The notes below the pieces were generated by a model. It saw nothing but the letters and a program-made list of their open reading frames with translations. It searched no databases and had not been told where the DNA came from. Position numbers and translations under genes: made by a program. This document shows, piece after piece, positions 21,536 through 31,325 of a DNA stretch of 64,000 nucleotides. This DNA comes from Oligoflexia bacterium (GTDB taxonomy: Bacteria; Bdellovibrionota; Bacteriovoracia; Bacteriovoracales; Bacteriovoracaceae), in assembly GCA_015232355.1 (NCBI GenBank), contig JADFZW010000005.1, forward strand, positions 1-64,000. The letters are read 5' to 3'. Positions within the stretch are counted from its first letter, which is position 1. Every line of letters starts with the position of its first letter.

Positions 21536-22078
21536 CTATTGATAGATACCGCATGAATGCCAAGAATTACCGGTGTTATATTCATTTTTCCACCAGTTAA
21601 AAGTAGATTCATCTATAGTATCAGAACGACCTTCAACCGAAAAACAGGTATGGGCAAATTCGTGGGCCATTAGAGCAGAAACACACGCACGACGATCTCT
21701 TTGAACAGATGTACGATTATTTAACCATCCATTATCAATCTTTATTCTTGATAAACCAAAAGTTGCTTCACCGGCATGATTGTTATTAAGAGCTTTGCAT
21801 TTTACATCGCCATTTTTTTTAAATCTATTTTCTAAGCATCCACTAAGATTGAACCCTGTTTGATTTTCAACATAGTTTTTATAGCTGTTCCATTTGCTGG
21901 AAATTTTAGAGAAGACTTCATTCATATCAGAAGTGTAAGCACCACAATCAATAACATTGTGATTAGCTTTAGCAGATTTGGTGGTTATTACTATAGTGAT
22001 AACAATAAACATAAAACAAACTAATCCTATTGAGAATAGTAGATGGGTGATTTTCGAGAGATTAAGTTTTTTTTTCAT
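21536..22078 (-). CDS. Secreted HEFAH zincin-like protein
   Basis: A 180-residue protein with an N-terminal signal or anchor (residues ~12-38) and a small Cys-containing domain. ALMAHEFAHTCF contains HEXXH, and ESTFNWWKNEY about 20 residues later offers a glutamate as third zinc ligand, so a compact metallopeptidase is likely. Cysteines at DCGAY, GCLEN, KCKAL, ACVSA, HTCFS and HSCGI suggest disulfides and an extracytoplasmic location. Substrate unknown. GGAG precedes the ATG. Convergent with ackA, 17 bp apart. Confidence 0.7.
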   Translation of the reverse strand: MKKKLNLSKITHLLFSIGLVCFMFIVITIVITTKSAKANHNVIDCGAYTSDMNEVFSKISSKWNSYKNYVENQTGFNLSGCLENRFKKNGDVKCKALNNNHAGEATFGLSRIKIDNGWLNNRTSVQRDRRACVSALMAHEFAHTCFSVEGRSDTIDESTFNWWKNEYNTGNSWHSCGIYQ

Positions 22079-22284
22079 TTTTTACTCCATTAATTCTTAA
22101 ATTTTAGTAAATAATAAATAACTGTGCTGTGAAATAATATGCACTAGCTGGGCATGCTTATCATATTTATTATTTTTTTTCATCTATATTCATTCATAAA
22201 AATCATGGCGCACCCTCCTCCTTACATAGAATGCAAGAGTATTTTGGAAGCGTTGGAAAAATTGAAAGCATTGGAAAGGTAGTA

Positions 22285-23649
22285 TCAGTTTAATTTCGAT
22301 TTATATAACTTTGGAAATAAAAAATGGAAAATAGAACCTAGAATATCCAATTTTTCAACTGCAGATTTTTCTGTTCCCGCTAACTTCTGACAATTACCAT
22401 CTATTAACTCATTCCCATTAGTTTTATCTTTATCTTTATCTTTATCTTTATCTTTATCTTTATCTTTATCTTTATCTTTATTCTCTTCAACACTCACACT
22501 ACTTATTATCTTTTTTACAGGATCCATCTCTAAATATTCCTTCTTTGCTCTATTAAATAAAGCTACATCAACAGAAATAAGTATATTATTATTACTATTA
22601 TTACTACTTTCTAAATTCTGTGTAAGAACCATTGGCATAATATTATGTCCACGTATTTGATTAAAATAAGAGCAAAATTTACCTACATATCCTTTTTCTT
22701 CCACTAAACGAGCAGTTAAAACACCATGATAACCACATATGACATCATCAAAATTATTATTTTTTATACTCCAAGATAATTTATCCTTAAGCCAATTAAC
22801 TACGTCCGATACAACAATTTCATTAGATGGTTTATTTATTGTTAGTGTTAGACCCTTTTCTTTGATGTATAAATCACAAATATTTGATGATACCCCTGCA
22901 TGAGTTACAAGGAAAATGTTGTTCAAAATTTTTATTTCGTAAGATGGAATTAATAATCCTTCATCAATCTCCTTTTCTATCATTTGTTTCTTCTTTTCAA
23001 AAAATGGCAAATATGAATTGTAAAAAAAATTATTTTCCTCCTTATTCAAAATAAGTGCAAATAAATTTCTATCTCCTTGTTGGTATCTAGACCAAAGTTT
23101 GCTGGCCGATCGTGAATCCAGCGGCCCCGTAATATTAAACTTTCGTTCAATTTCCTTACAAATACTATAATCCTTAGGTGATTCAACAAACCACGAACAA
23201 CTTCCATTAAGAATGGACAAAAGAAAATCACCACGTACTAGAGCAATTTCATGATTTCCAAGTAATCGAATAACCTGCCCCTTACCACTCAAACTCGCTT
23301 GTTTTTGTAAATCTTTTACATAATCATAAGTCTCCCAACTCTTTGAACCTCGATCAATGTAGTCTCCAACAAATACAAGGCAATGATTTTTATCTCCAGT
23401 CCAATTAAAGTCTTTACTATCTACATACCCGTTTAACATTCTTGCCAATGCATCTTTTCCCATTCCATGAAGATCACCGATTACTCTGTATCCCTCAGCG
23501 CATGCTTCCTCTTTTACATCTTTCACATCTTCCGAAGATAAAGCATTATTATTAGATATCGATAGTAACGTCGATAACGATGAAAATATCAACAGCAATA
23601 GCATAAACAAAAATGATTTATTTTTTCTTATATTTTTTATGTAAATCAC
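22285..23649 (-). CDS. Exported PPP-family Ser/Thr phosphatase-like protein
   Basis: Calcineurin-type phosphoesterase closest in motif pattern to the PPP protein-phosphatase family: GDLHG (~residue 57), VFVGDYIDRG (~94), LLGNHE (~130), VTHAGVS and IRGHN (~333). A hydrophobic N-terminus (FLFMLLLLIFSSLSTLL) marks export or membrane anchoring. The start is set at a GTG (23649) because AAGGAG lies 7 nt before it, and an upstream in-frame GTG is on the wrong side of that element. Near the C-terminus a (Lys-Asp)n tract is encoded by a hexanucleotide repeat. The last ~45 residues are hydrophobic/basic (SIFHFLFPKLYKSKLN). Role unknown; an exported protein phosphatase is effector-like. Confidence 0.8.
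   Translation of the reverse strand: MIYIKNIRKNKSFLFMLLLLIFSSLSTLLSISNNNALSSEDVKDVKEEACAEGYRVIGDLHGMGKDALARMLNGYVDSKDFNWTGDKNHCLVFVGDYIDRGSKSWETYDYVKDLQKQASLSGKGQVIRLLGNHEIALVRGDFLLSILNGSCSWFVESPKDYSICKEIERKFNITGPLDSRSASKLWSRYQQGDRNLFALILNKEENNFFYNSYLPFFEKKKQMIEKEIDEGLLIPSYEIKILNNIFLVTHAGVSSNICDLYIKEKGLTLTINKPSNEIVVSDVVNWLKDKLSWSIKNNNFDDVICGYHGVLTARLVEEKGYVGKFCSYFNQIRGHNIMPMVLTQNLESSNNSNNNILISVDVALFNRAKKEYLEMDPVKKIISSVSVEENKDKDKDKDKDKDKDKDKDKTNGNELIDGNCQKLAGTEKSAVEKLDILGSIFHFLFPKLYKSKLN
22422..22481 (-). repeat. In-frame (TTTATC)n hexanucleotide tract
   Basis: About nine to ten consecutive copies of TTTATC (plus strand), encoding alternating Lys-Asp in the phosphatase. Copy-number change by slippage keeps the frame. 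Confidence 0.95.
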
Positions 23650-23860
23650 AACTCTTCTCCTTAATTTATAAAACACTTTAGTATTTTATAAACAAACAAT
23701 ATTTTCTCACAAATTTATTTTCATCTTTTTGATTTTTTTATAATGATTGCAAGATAACCATGGAATTAGAATAATCTTTCATAGAAAAGAAAATATAAAA
23801 CAATAAAATATGTTTAATAAATGATCGACACAATAAAGAGGCAAAAAAAGTATTGGCAAA

Positions 23861-24883
23861 TTAATGTTTGCGAAAAACAAAAACCCTATAAATGTAGATG
23901 GTATAAAAAATCACTACCGGCATTCCAATCATTGCTAAATATAACATTATTGAAAGCGTATTCTTTGATGATGAAGAGTTAAATATGCTAATAACATTGA
24001 AAACATTTGAACTTGAAGTAGGAACAATGTAAGGAAAGAGAGTTGATAGAATCAGCGCCCATGTTAGCAAAATAGTTAATGAAGAAAATGCTAGCGCATA
24101 CAAATCCTTTTTCTTATAATTGTAATATCTATTTAAAAACATCGCCACTACTGATAATACAAAAAAAAGCATCGATATAATAATCAGTTCACGATCCCTC
24201 TGAAAATTTATAATAGTAATTGCTCCACTAATAAAATAGCATACATTAAAAGGAATCCACAAGAGTGCCGCCAAACCTCTAATCCTTATCGCTTTTTCAG
24301 TTTCGGAGTACTCCATATCATTTCTATATGAAAGATATAAAGCACCATGATTGGCAAACATAAACACTACAGTTATTCCCACAAGAAGTGCATATGGATT
24401 TAATAAAAAGAAAATATCTCCTGTGTAATTACCTAATGAATCTAGTGGTAATCCACGAATGATATTGGCCATCGCCACACCAAAGAGAAAAGTCACCAAC
24501 ATGCTCGAGTAAGAAAAAGCGTAATCAAAAAATTTTTTCCAATTACTATTGCTATACTTATCTCTAAACTCAATACTTACGGCCCTAAATATTAGAGAGA
24601 AAATCACAAACATCAAAGGAATATAAAAAGCACTAAATATAGTGGCGTAAGCAGCAGGGAATGCCGCAAACAAGGCACCAGCACCAGTTAATAACCAAAC
24701 CTCATTACCATCCCAAAATGGTGCTATTAATTTTATATTTCGAGAACGTTCCTCCTCTCTATTTTTATTACTTATAAAATGAACTATCCCTACTCCTAAA
24801 TCAAATCCATCCAATACAGCGTAAACTGAGAGGAGCAAACCAATAAGCAAAAACCATGATATTTGTAAAAATTCTAATGTCAT
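23861..24883 (-). CDS. cydB: Cytochrome bd ubiquinol oxidase subunit II
   Basis: Subunit II of a cytochrome bd oxidase (340 residues, about 8-9 membrane segments). Typical stretches are YAVLDGFDLGVGIVHF, APFWDGNEVWLLTGAGALFAAFP and ANHGALYLSYR. It overlaps the end of cydA by 4 bp (ATGA), so the two are co-translated. The enzyme oxidises quinol and reduces oxygen with high affinity in the inner membrane. Confidence 0.95.
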   Translation of the reverse strand: MTLEFLQISWFLLIGLLLSVYAVLDGFDLGVGIVHFISNKNREEERSRNIKLIAPFWDGNEVWLLTGAGALFAAFPAAYATIFSAFYIPLMFVIFSLIFRAVSIEFRDKYSNSNWKKFFDYAFSYSSMLVTFLFGVAMANIIRGLPLDSLGNYTGDIFFLLNPYALLVGITVVFMFANHGALYLSYRNDMEYSETEKAIRIRGLAALLWIPFNVCYFISGAITIINFQRDRELIIISMLFFVLSVVAMFLNRYYNYKKKDLYALAFSSLTILLTWALILSTLFPYIVPTSSSNVFNVISIFNSSSSKNTLSIMLYLAMIGMPVVIFYTIYIYRVFVFRKH

Positions 24884-26208
24884 TTTACTTCATAACCATT
24901 TTTAATTTTGTGTCGTAATAAAAAAATCCATAGCGCAAATAATAGAGAATAAATCAGTGCAAATAATATAATTGAAAATAATACCTCTGAAGATGAAACA
25001 TTTGCAGAAACACCTTGAGCAGTTTTTAAAACACCATATACTATCCACGGCTGTCTTCCAACTTCTGCCGCCATCCAACCAATTTCGTTGGCCAAGAATG
25101 GTAATGGTATGGAAAAGAAAAGTAATCTTAAAACCCACTTATTGAAATTACCTCCATCACCTTTAAGAAAAAATAAGTAGCAAGATACTATCGAGATAAA
25201 AATAAAATAAAAACCAAGTCCTACCATCAAATGAAAACTAAAAAATGAGATTAGAAGTGGAGGACGTTCACTGGCGGACACACTTTTAAGCCCAACAACA
25301 TTTGTTTCTAAATTATTTCCTACTAATAAACTTAAAGCTCCAGGAATAGAAATCGCCCAATCAGTACGCTCACTCTCTTCATTTGGAATTCCGAAGAGAA
25401 GAAGAGGTGCCTTAGGCCCACTCTCCCACAATCCTTCAAATGCTGCCAACTTTGTTGGTTGAGTATTGGCCACTTGAACTGCATGAATATGACCAAAGAA
25501 TAAAATCATCATACTCGAAATTAATGCAAACACAGATCCTATCTTCAATGATTTTTTAGCGTAATTTAAATTATTATGACGAAGTAAATGATAAGCAGAT
25601 ACTCCCATCACAAAAAAACTTCCAGTAACTAATGCTGCTGAAATTGTATGAAAATATCGAGGAAATGTTGATGGATTAAATACTGCACTCACAAAATCAA
25701 CTAACTGTGCACGTCCATTAATTATTTCAAATCCCGCAGGTGTTTGTTGCCAAGAATTTGCAACAATTATCCAAAAAGCAGAGAGTGTTGAACCAAGAGC
25801 TACCATAAGCGAAGCAAACCAATATACTTTTGCGGATACTCTCTTCTCACCATATAGTAAAATGCCTAAGAAACTTGATTCTAAAAAGAATGCAAAAATT
25901 CCTTCAGCTGCAAGTGGAGCTCCAAAGATATCTCCAACAAAACGAGAGTAATTGGCCCAATTGGTTCCGAACTGAAACTCCATAGTTATTCCAGTGGCCA
26001 CTCCCACTGCAAAAGTTATTGCAAATAATTTAATCCAAAATTTTGATATATTTAAATTAAATTCAGCATTTCTTTTATCTTTGCTTCTAAGATAAGAGGT
26101 TAGAAAGAAAAAAATTATCCAAGCAAGACCAATGGAGAGTGGAGGAAAGATGTAGTGAAATCCAATGGTCATTGCAAATTGAATTCGCGATAATATAACT
26201 ACATCCAT
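24880..26208 (-). CDS. cydA: Cytochrome bd ubiquinol oxidase subunit I, short Q-loop
   Basis: Subunit I carrying the haems (442 residues). GFHYIFPPLSIG has the N-terminal haem-ligand histidine, MEFQFGTNWANYSRFVG and ESSFLGILL are conserved, YFHTISAALVTGSFFVMG holds another histidine, and EVGRQPWIVYG is the C-terminal signature. The periplasmic Q-loop between FEGLWESG and the next helix is short, as in the CioA/short-loop type rather than E. coli CydA (522 residues). AGAGGG lies 6 nt before the ATG. Upstream is a tandem-repeat spacer shared with the end of the permease gene. Confidence 0.95.
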   Translation of the reverse strand: MDVVILSRIQFAMTIGFHYIFPPLSIGLAWIIFFFLTSYLRSKDKRNAEFNLNISKFWIKLFAITFAVGVATGITMEFQFGTNWANYSRFVGDIFGAPLAAEGIFAFFLESSFLGILLYGEKRVSAKVYWFASLMVALGSTLSAFWIIVANSWQQTPAGFEIINGRAQLVDFVSAVFNPSTFPRYFHTISAALVTGSFFVMGVSAYHLLRHNNLNYAKKSLKIGSVFALISSMMILFFGHIHAVQVANTQPTKLAAFEGLWESGPKAPLLLFGIPNEESERTDWAISIPGALSLLVGNNLETNVVGLKSVSASERPPLLISFFSFHLMVGLGFYFIFISIVSCYLFFLKGDGGNFNKWVLRLLFFSIPLPFLANEIGWMAAEVGRQPWIVYGVLKTAQGVSANVSSSEVLFSIILFALIYSLLFALWIFLLRHKIKNGYEVK

Positions 26209-26213
26209 CCTCG

Positions 26214-26275
26214 TCCCTCTTTAAATTATTTAAAGATTATTTAAAGATTATTTAAAGATTATCTAGAGATTATTT
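26214..26275 (-). repeat. Stop-codon-spanning 11-bp repeats after the permease gene
   Basis: On the minus strand a unit like AAATAATCTTT is repeated four to five times. The first copy (AAATAATCTCT) contains the TAA stop of the permease gene, and the array extends almost to the ribosome binding site of cydA. Confidence 0.8.
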
Positions 26276-27790
26276 ATCTCTCAACAAACTATTTCTTTTT
26301 CCGTATAGAAAATAGATCACAAATCCTAGCGCCATCCATATGATTAATCGAACCCAAGTATCTCCAGGAAGCGCCAACATCTGCATAATAGAAAATCCTG
26401 CTCCTAAAATTGGAACTGCTGGTACCCATGGAGTTTTGAATGCACGAGGAATATCTGGTCTTCTATATCTTAAGAATAAAACTCCCAAACAAACAATAGT
26501 GAATGCTAATAATGTTCCAATAGAAACAAGCTCACCTAAAATATTAATTGAGAATGTTCCTGCAATTATACCAGCGATAACACCAGTAACGATTGTTGGA
26601 ATAAATGGAGTTTTAAAACGTGGATGAATCTTAGTAAAACTTTTTGGTAGCAATCCATCTTTGGCCATCGAATAGAAAATTCTTGGTTGACCAAGTAACA
26701 TCACCAGTATCACTGAACTTAAACCAGCAATCGCTCCAATCTTTACGAATGGACGCAACCACATTAATCCAGGCCCTGCAGCATCAACTGCTACAGCAAT
26801 TGGATCTGGTACTGCTAATAATTTATAGCTAACCATTCCGGTAACTGTTAGAGAAACTAAAATATAAAGAATCGTACAAACTGCTAACGAACCAAGTATT
26901 CCAATAGGCATATCTCTTTGCGGATTCTTTGCCTCTTGAGCAGCAGTAGAGACAGCATCGAAACCGATATAAGCAAAAAAGATCACACCCGCCCCACGTA
27001 GAATTCCACTCCAACCAAACTCTCCAAAGGTTCCAGTGTTTTCAGGAATAAATGGTGTCCAATTCTCTCGGTTGATATAAGCATATCCAACACAAATAAG
27101 AGTTATTACTACTGCTAATTTTATAAACACAATCACATTATTAAAATTTGCTGATTCACTAATACCAATAACTAGTAAAATTGTTAGCATTCCAATTATA
27201 AAAACTGCAGGTAAATTAATAATTGCTGACATATGAGGTAGCACATCTGGATTTAATCCCTTGGATACTAGATCACTTACTAGTCCTGCACTAGCAACAA
27301 CCCATTGTCCACTATCTGGTAATTGTAAAAGAGAAGTTCCGGTCGCATTCGATAAATACGCCGGCACAATCACCCCAAAATCTTTTAAAAAGCTCACCAC
27401 ATATCCAGACCATCCAACGGCCACAGTAGAAGATGCAAATAAATATTCTAAAATTAAATCCCATCCTATTATCCATGCTATCAATTCCCCAAGTGTAGCG
27501 TAGGCGTAGGTGTAAGCACTTCCTGAAAGAGGAATCATTGAAGCAAATTCAGCATAACAAAGACCTGTCATCGCACAAGCAAAACCAGAGATCACAAAAG
27601 ATAAAACAATAGCTGGACCTGCATATTGAGCAGCTGCATTTCCTGTTAAAACAAAAATTCCAGCACCAATAATGGCCCCAATACCTAAGGTAGTAAGATT
27701 TACTGGACCCAAGGTTCTCTTCATTGCATTTAATTCACCAGTATCCTTCATGATTTTATCTATGGATTTGGTGGCCCATAACTGTTTCAT
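26270..27790 (-). CDS. APC-family amino-acid permease (CAT/YfnA-like)
   Basis: Inner-membrane amino-acid transporter of the APC superfamily (506 residues, 12-14 membrane segments). Signature stretches: LGIGAIIGAGIFVLTGNAAA, SGFACAMTGLCYAEFASMIP, GSAYTYAYATLGE and FFAYIGFDAVSTAAQEAKNP. The last is typical of the cationic amino-acid transporter branch, but the substrate is not fixed by sequence alone. Two ATGs stand side by side; the second (27790) has the better distance to GAGG. Confidence 0.92.
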   Translation of the reverse strand: MKQLWATKSIDKIMKDTGELNAMKRTLGPVNLTTLGIGAIIGAGIFVLTGNAAAQYAGPAIVLSFVISGFACAMTGLCYAEFASMIPLSGSAYTYAYATLGELIAWIIGWDLILEYLFASSTVAVGWSGYVVSFLKDFGVIVPAYLSNATGTSLLQLPDSGQWVVASAGLVSDLVSKGLNPDVLPHMSAIINLPAVFIIGMLTILLVIGISESANFNNVIVFIKLAVVITLICVGYAYINRENWTPFIPENTGTFGEFGWSGILRGAGVIFFAYIGFDAVSTAAQEAKNPQRDMPIGILGSLAVCTILYILVSLTVTGMVSYKLLAVPDPIAVAVDAAGPGLMWLRPFVKIGAIAGLSSVILVMLLGQPRIFYSMAKDGLLPKSFTKIHPRFKTPFIPTIVTGVIAGIIAGTFSINILGELVSIGTLLAFTIVCLGVLFLRYRRPDIPRAFKTPWVPAVPILGAGFSIMQMLALPGDTWVRLIIWMALGFVIYFLYGKRNSLLRDK

Positions 27791-27841
27791 CATTACCTCA
27801 CTTTAAAAAATTAAAAATTAATGAATATTAATTAATGTATA

Positions 27842-28759
27842 TTAACGAATAACTTCCTGCAAACATGTTGGACTTATAAGATACCCACTTAAATCAGCAT
27901 ATTTTTTTAACAAAAATTCACATCCCCATGGATCGATTGGGCACATATATGAATAGTCTTTATTTTCAGGTTCTAATTCTAATTTAGATATATTCGACAA
28001 AACTGTTTCTGAAAAATTTTTGTTAGAATATTTATTACAATTAATTCCTTCGTCCCAACCAAAGTCTATGTAATCTCGAACATCATACCTCTTAAACAAA
28101 AACCACTTATTATTTTGACATTTGATTAGTGTTTTCGAATTTTCTATCGTGAGACCAGAACCATCATAAACAAATTCTCTCCAAAAAAGCATTCCCTGAT
28201 AGTTGGCCACTAAATCTCCATATGAATAAATCCCAGTGGTATAGTAACCATAAATTCCACGTTCTGTACTCTCAGTATATTTTATAGCTTCTATCACTCC
28301 TTTTTTATCAATAAATGCCATCTTGTAAGAGTCATATCCAAAGGCAAAGAAATGTGCAAACTTATCTGATCCAACAATATACTCGCCTATTTTGATTATC
28401 GGATTTAATTTTCCTATATGAATGGCGGGAGATTGATAAAAACTAATTCCTCTATAAACTGACTTATTCACATAAGTAAAACGTTTATCTATAGTTGGTT
28501 CATCAGAAATCAAATTCTCAATACGAGACCACAATAGACCATATCCTAATTCATTATAAACTTTTTTAAAAAGAAGATCCCGGTCACAACTATTTGTCTC
28601 TTCAATTGCTTTGATCAAATGTTTATTTACTAAATTATTTAAAGCTTCAGTAGAATCATTAATTTTGTCATATCTCTGAGTAAAACTATCTATCTCTGCT
28701 GCTTGTAAAAATGAAGATAATGAAAATAATATAAATACAACTCCACATTTAAGTTTCAT
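27842..28759 (-). CDS. Secreted protein of unknown function (DKFAHF motif)
   Basis: A 305-residue protein with a clear signal peptide (VVFILFSLSSFLQAAE). Not recognised. Visible features are GSDKFAHFFAFGYDSYKMAF and SYGDLVANYQGMLFWREF. The first recalls the D-K-x-x-H-F pattern of YfiM/DUF2279-like envelope proteins, but this is weak. Several cysteines in the mature part (SCDRD, KCQNN, NCNKY, MCPIDPWGCEF, TCLQE) suggest disulfides. AGGAG precedes the ATG by 8 nt. It lies 72 bp downstream of the beta-barrel gene on the same strand and may be co-transcribed. Confidence 0.6.
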   Translation of the reverse strand: MKLKCGVVFILFSLSSFLQAAEIDSFTQRYDKINDSTEALNNLVNKHLIKAIEETNSCDRDLLFKKVYNELGYGLLWSRIENLISDEPTIDKRFTYVNKSVYRGISFYQSPAIHIGKLNPIIKIGEYIVGSDKFAHFFAFGYDSYKMAFIDKKGVIEAIKYTESTERGIYGYYTTGIYSYGDLVANYQGMLFWREFVYDGSGLTIENSKTLIKCQNNKWFLFKRYDVRDYIDFGWDEGINCNKYSNKNFSETVLSNISKLELEPENKDYSYMCPIDPWGCEFLLKKYADLSGYLISPTCLQEVIR

Positions 28760-28786
28760 ACTTCAAACTCCTACGAACAAACTTTA

Positions 28787-28810
28787 GAACTTGAGAACTT
28801 GAGAACTTGA
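28787..28810. repeat. 8-bp tandem repeat GAACTTGA x3
   Basis: Three perfect adjacent copies of GAACTTGA in the spacer before the DKFAHF protein gene. Confidence 0.9.
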
Positions 28811-28831
28811 GTAATAAGATTACACTATCCG

Positions 28832-29422
28832 CTACTTAAAACGCAAGCTAAACTCCAACATTGGATAGTAAGTGGAATAAGAGTGATTAACTTTTGATTG
28901 AGTTTCCCCAATAGTTGCCTCTGAAATACTAAGAGATTGATAGACTAGCGAAGCTCCACCAAAGATCGTTGCAGTCAAACGCAACTGATAACTGATGGCG
29001 ATAAAATAACTTGTACCACTAACATTTTCTTGCACATTAGTCGTCGCCATAGTTCGCGAACCTTTTGCGTAGACATGATACGCGGCCGAAACACCAAAAT
29101 TTCTTTCCATATTAAAATAGTACATTACTCTCGGTCCAAGTTCCATCATGCTAATCTTCGAATCATTACCAATGGGATCCTTATACGTTCGATTCCACAC
29201 AACAATACTCCATCCTAGAATAAATTTATTTGTTGATCCTAATGTTGCTCCAAGGAACATGAAATTATCCATAGTATTAAACTTTAGATTTTCAGCATTA
29301 TCTTGAGTATTGTAAACGTTCAAACTGTGTTGATAATAAAAACCAGCATAGGCAATACTAGTAACAAAAATGCTTGCAATAATAAAAATAAAAATAAAAG
29401 ACAGGAAATACTTTCTTTTCAA
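28832..29422 (-). CDS. Outer-membrane beta-barrel-like protein
   Basis: A 196-residue protein with a signal peptide (FIFIIASIFVTSIAYAG) followed by alternating polar/hydrophobic strands (GFYYQHSLNVYN, NFMFLGATLG, FILGWSIVVWN, MELGPRVMYYFNM, SYFIAISYQLRLTAT, YYPMLEFSLRFK). This suggests an eight-stranded small beta-barrel in the outer membrane. The start is a TTG preceded by a very strong GGAGGAGGGG. Function unknown. Confidence 0.7.
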   Translation of the reverse strand: MKRKYFLSFIFIFIIASIFVTSIAYAGFYYQHSLNVYNTQDNAENLKFNTMDNFMFLGATLGSTNKFILGWSIVVWNRTYKDPIGNDSKISMMELGPRVMYYFNMERNFGVSAAYHVYAKGSRTMATTNVQENVSGTSYFIAISYQLRLTATIFGGASLVYQSLSISEATIGETQSKVNHSYSTYYPMLEFSLRFK

Positions 29423-29588
29423 ATTCCCCTCCTCCGATAATCAATCCAATCTAATTAACTTATTTTTAGATTATTATTTTTATAACAAGAGATCAAATGT
29501 AAAACTAAGGCAAAAATCAGGTAAAACAAGAGTAAAATGATCATTGCCGGGCCAGACACAAACACTCCTCTCATCTAAATTGAATATT

Positions 29589-31325
29589 ATGAAAAACATA
29601 AATATAATAAAAAACACAAAAAACACAAAAAAAATTCTATTCTCATCTGTATGTAAACCCATTGGTCCATCGGTTGGGGATGCTGATTCAGTCGGGTATG
29701 AGTTGCTACATGGTCAAGTAACTCGTGCTCAACATATCTACTCTCCCAGAGTTGTACACAAACAATTCTCACTAGATTACATCTCTCAAAATATCGATAC
29801 TCCCTCTGTGGTTCTACACTATCCATCCAAAAAACGTTTTATTAAAGAATTAAAAAAGGGAAATGGAAAGGGAAAGGGAAATGGAAATGGTGATTATGAT
29901 GTTGTAGGAATTGCCTTTGTTTTATCTACTCATCATCACGCAATCGAAATGTGTAAACTTGTTCGAGAACACTCACCTAACAGCAAAATTATTTTAGGTG
30001 GCTATGGTACTGTGATGACCGATGAAGAACTTCTCCCTCACTGTGATGCTATTTGCAGAGGTGAAGGTGTTAAGTTTATGCGAGAGTATCTGGGAGAAAC
30101 TATTCTTCCAATTGAAAAATATCATCATCCAGATATAAAATCCACTCTGCGAGTATTTTCAATACCAGTAAGTAATACTGCTATGATCTTTGCAGGACTT
30201 GGATGCCCTAATGGATGTGACTTTTGTTGTACCTCTCATTTTTTTAAAAAAGAGCATATCCCTCTTCTTCCAACAGGTGAATCAATTTTTGAGACCATGT
30301 ACAATCACAAATTACAAGATAAAGATATTGAGCACACAATTATTGATGAAGATTTTCTTTTAAATAAAGCACGCTCTAGTGGCTTTCTAAAAAAGTGTCG
30401 TGAAAAACAAGTAAACTTCTCAACTTTTTGTTTTGCTTCTGTAAAGGCCATAAGCCAATATACTATTGAAGAGATTTTAGAGATGGGAATAGATGGACTT
30501 TGGGTTGGTTATGAGGGAAAAAAATCTGGTTACTCCAAACATGAAGGTCGAAATATCGATGAACTAATTCAAGAGTTACAACAACACGGTATTACCGTTC
30601 TTACCTCTATGATTCTAGGAATTCCTTACCAAAGTGAAGAAGTAGTTCGCGATGAATTTAATAGTTTAATGAAAAATAAACCAACTCTTACTCAATATCT
30701 AATCTATGGCCCAACACCTGGAACACCACTATATGAAAAGGTAATAAGCGAAAATAAGTTGAGAGACGAATACAAAAATGATCGTATCAATTTTTACAAG
30801 CATTGCACTGGCTTTCGCTCTATGGTCGATCATCCAAGTATGCAAGCAAAGCAAATTGAAAAGTTACAAAAAGAGTTTTATCGCAAAGATTTTGAAATGC
30901 TCGGACCCTCCATTCTTAGAGTGGTTGAAGTCAAACTTAATGGTTTCAAAAAATTTCAAGACCACTGCAATCCACTATTAAAACAAAAGGCCATGGAATT
31001 TAGAAAAAAACTTATTCGCTGTCTTCCACTACTCTTAGTTTCCATCTTTGGACCTAAAATAAGTTTAAAAAATAGACTCTATTATGTTAAATTAATCTTT
31101 AGAATTTTTCATATCGCTAATTCATATCAAAAACTTTTTATTTTACTCGCACCTATAGTTGCCATCGCTGCCTTTGCTACTTGGATAAAAGTCATCTTAG
31201 GATTATTTGAACATCCATTTACTCGAAAATATAAATACAATGGAAGATTGCAGGGAATGCTCCAAGATGAAAATGATAATTCACTTACTATACCGTTGTC
31301 TCAGTCGCACCCAATGCTACCATAA
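29589..31325 (+). CDS. B12-binding-domain radical SAM protein
   Basis: A 578-residue radical SAM protein. The N-terminal ~160 residues form a cobalamin-binding-like domain (VVGIAFVLSTHHHAIEMCK, KIILGGYGTVMTDEELL, AICRGEG). The radical SAM cluster motif is CPNGCDFC (C206, C210, C213), followed by EDFLLNKARSSGFLKKC and a TIM-barrel pattern. The C-terminus has a hydrophobic segment (KLFILLAPIVAIAAFATWI) that may tether it to the membrane. Such proteins often methylate or rearrange lipids or natural products; the substrate cannot be named. The start ATG at 29589 has no good ribosome binding site. A Lys/Gly/Asn repeat (GNGKGKGNGNG) lies near residue 97. Its 3' end overlaps the convergent thioesterase gene by 38 bp. 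Confidence 0.8.
   Translation: MKNINIIKNTKNTKKILFSSVCKPIGPSVGDADSVGYELLHGQVTRAQHIYSPRVVHKQFSLDYISQNIDTPSVVLHYPSKKRFIKELKKGNGKGKGNGNGDYDVVGIAFVLSTHHHAIEMCKLVREHSPNSKIILGGYGTVMTDEELLPHCDAICRGEGVKFMREYLGETILPIEKYHHPDIKSTLRVFSIPVSNTAMIFAGLGCPNGCDFCCTSHFFKKEHIPLLPTGESIFETMYNHKLQDKDIEHTIIDEDFLLNKARSSGFLKKCREKQVNFSTFCFASVKAISQYTIEEILEMGIDGLWVGYEGKKSGYSKHEGRNIDELIQELQQHGITVLTSMILGIPYQSEEVVRDEFNSLMKNKPTLTQYLIYGPTPGTPLYEKVISENKLRDEYKNDRINFYKHCTGFRSMVDHPSMQAKQIEKLQKEFYRKDFEMLGPSILRVVEVKLNGFKKFQDHCNPLLKQKAMEFRKKLIRCLPLLLVSIFGPKISLKNRLYYVKLIFRIFHIANSYQKLFILLAPIVAIAAFATWIKVILGLFEHPFTRKYKYNGRLQGMLQDENDNSLTIPLSQSHPMLP

Noticed and set aside
22154..22282. 42-codon plus-strand reading frame with a hydrophobic start and a Leu/Lys/Glu-rich end.
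   Set aside because: No Shine-Dalgarno, no known family, and the AT-rich context makes a chance frame likely. It could be a small peptide gene, but the sequence alone does not support it.
26214..26275. Regular repeats that could be taken for a CRISPR array.
   Set aside because: Units are 5-18 bp with no unique spacers and no cas genes; they are simple tandem duplications. The same applies to all other repeats listed.
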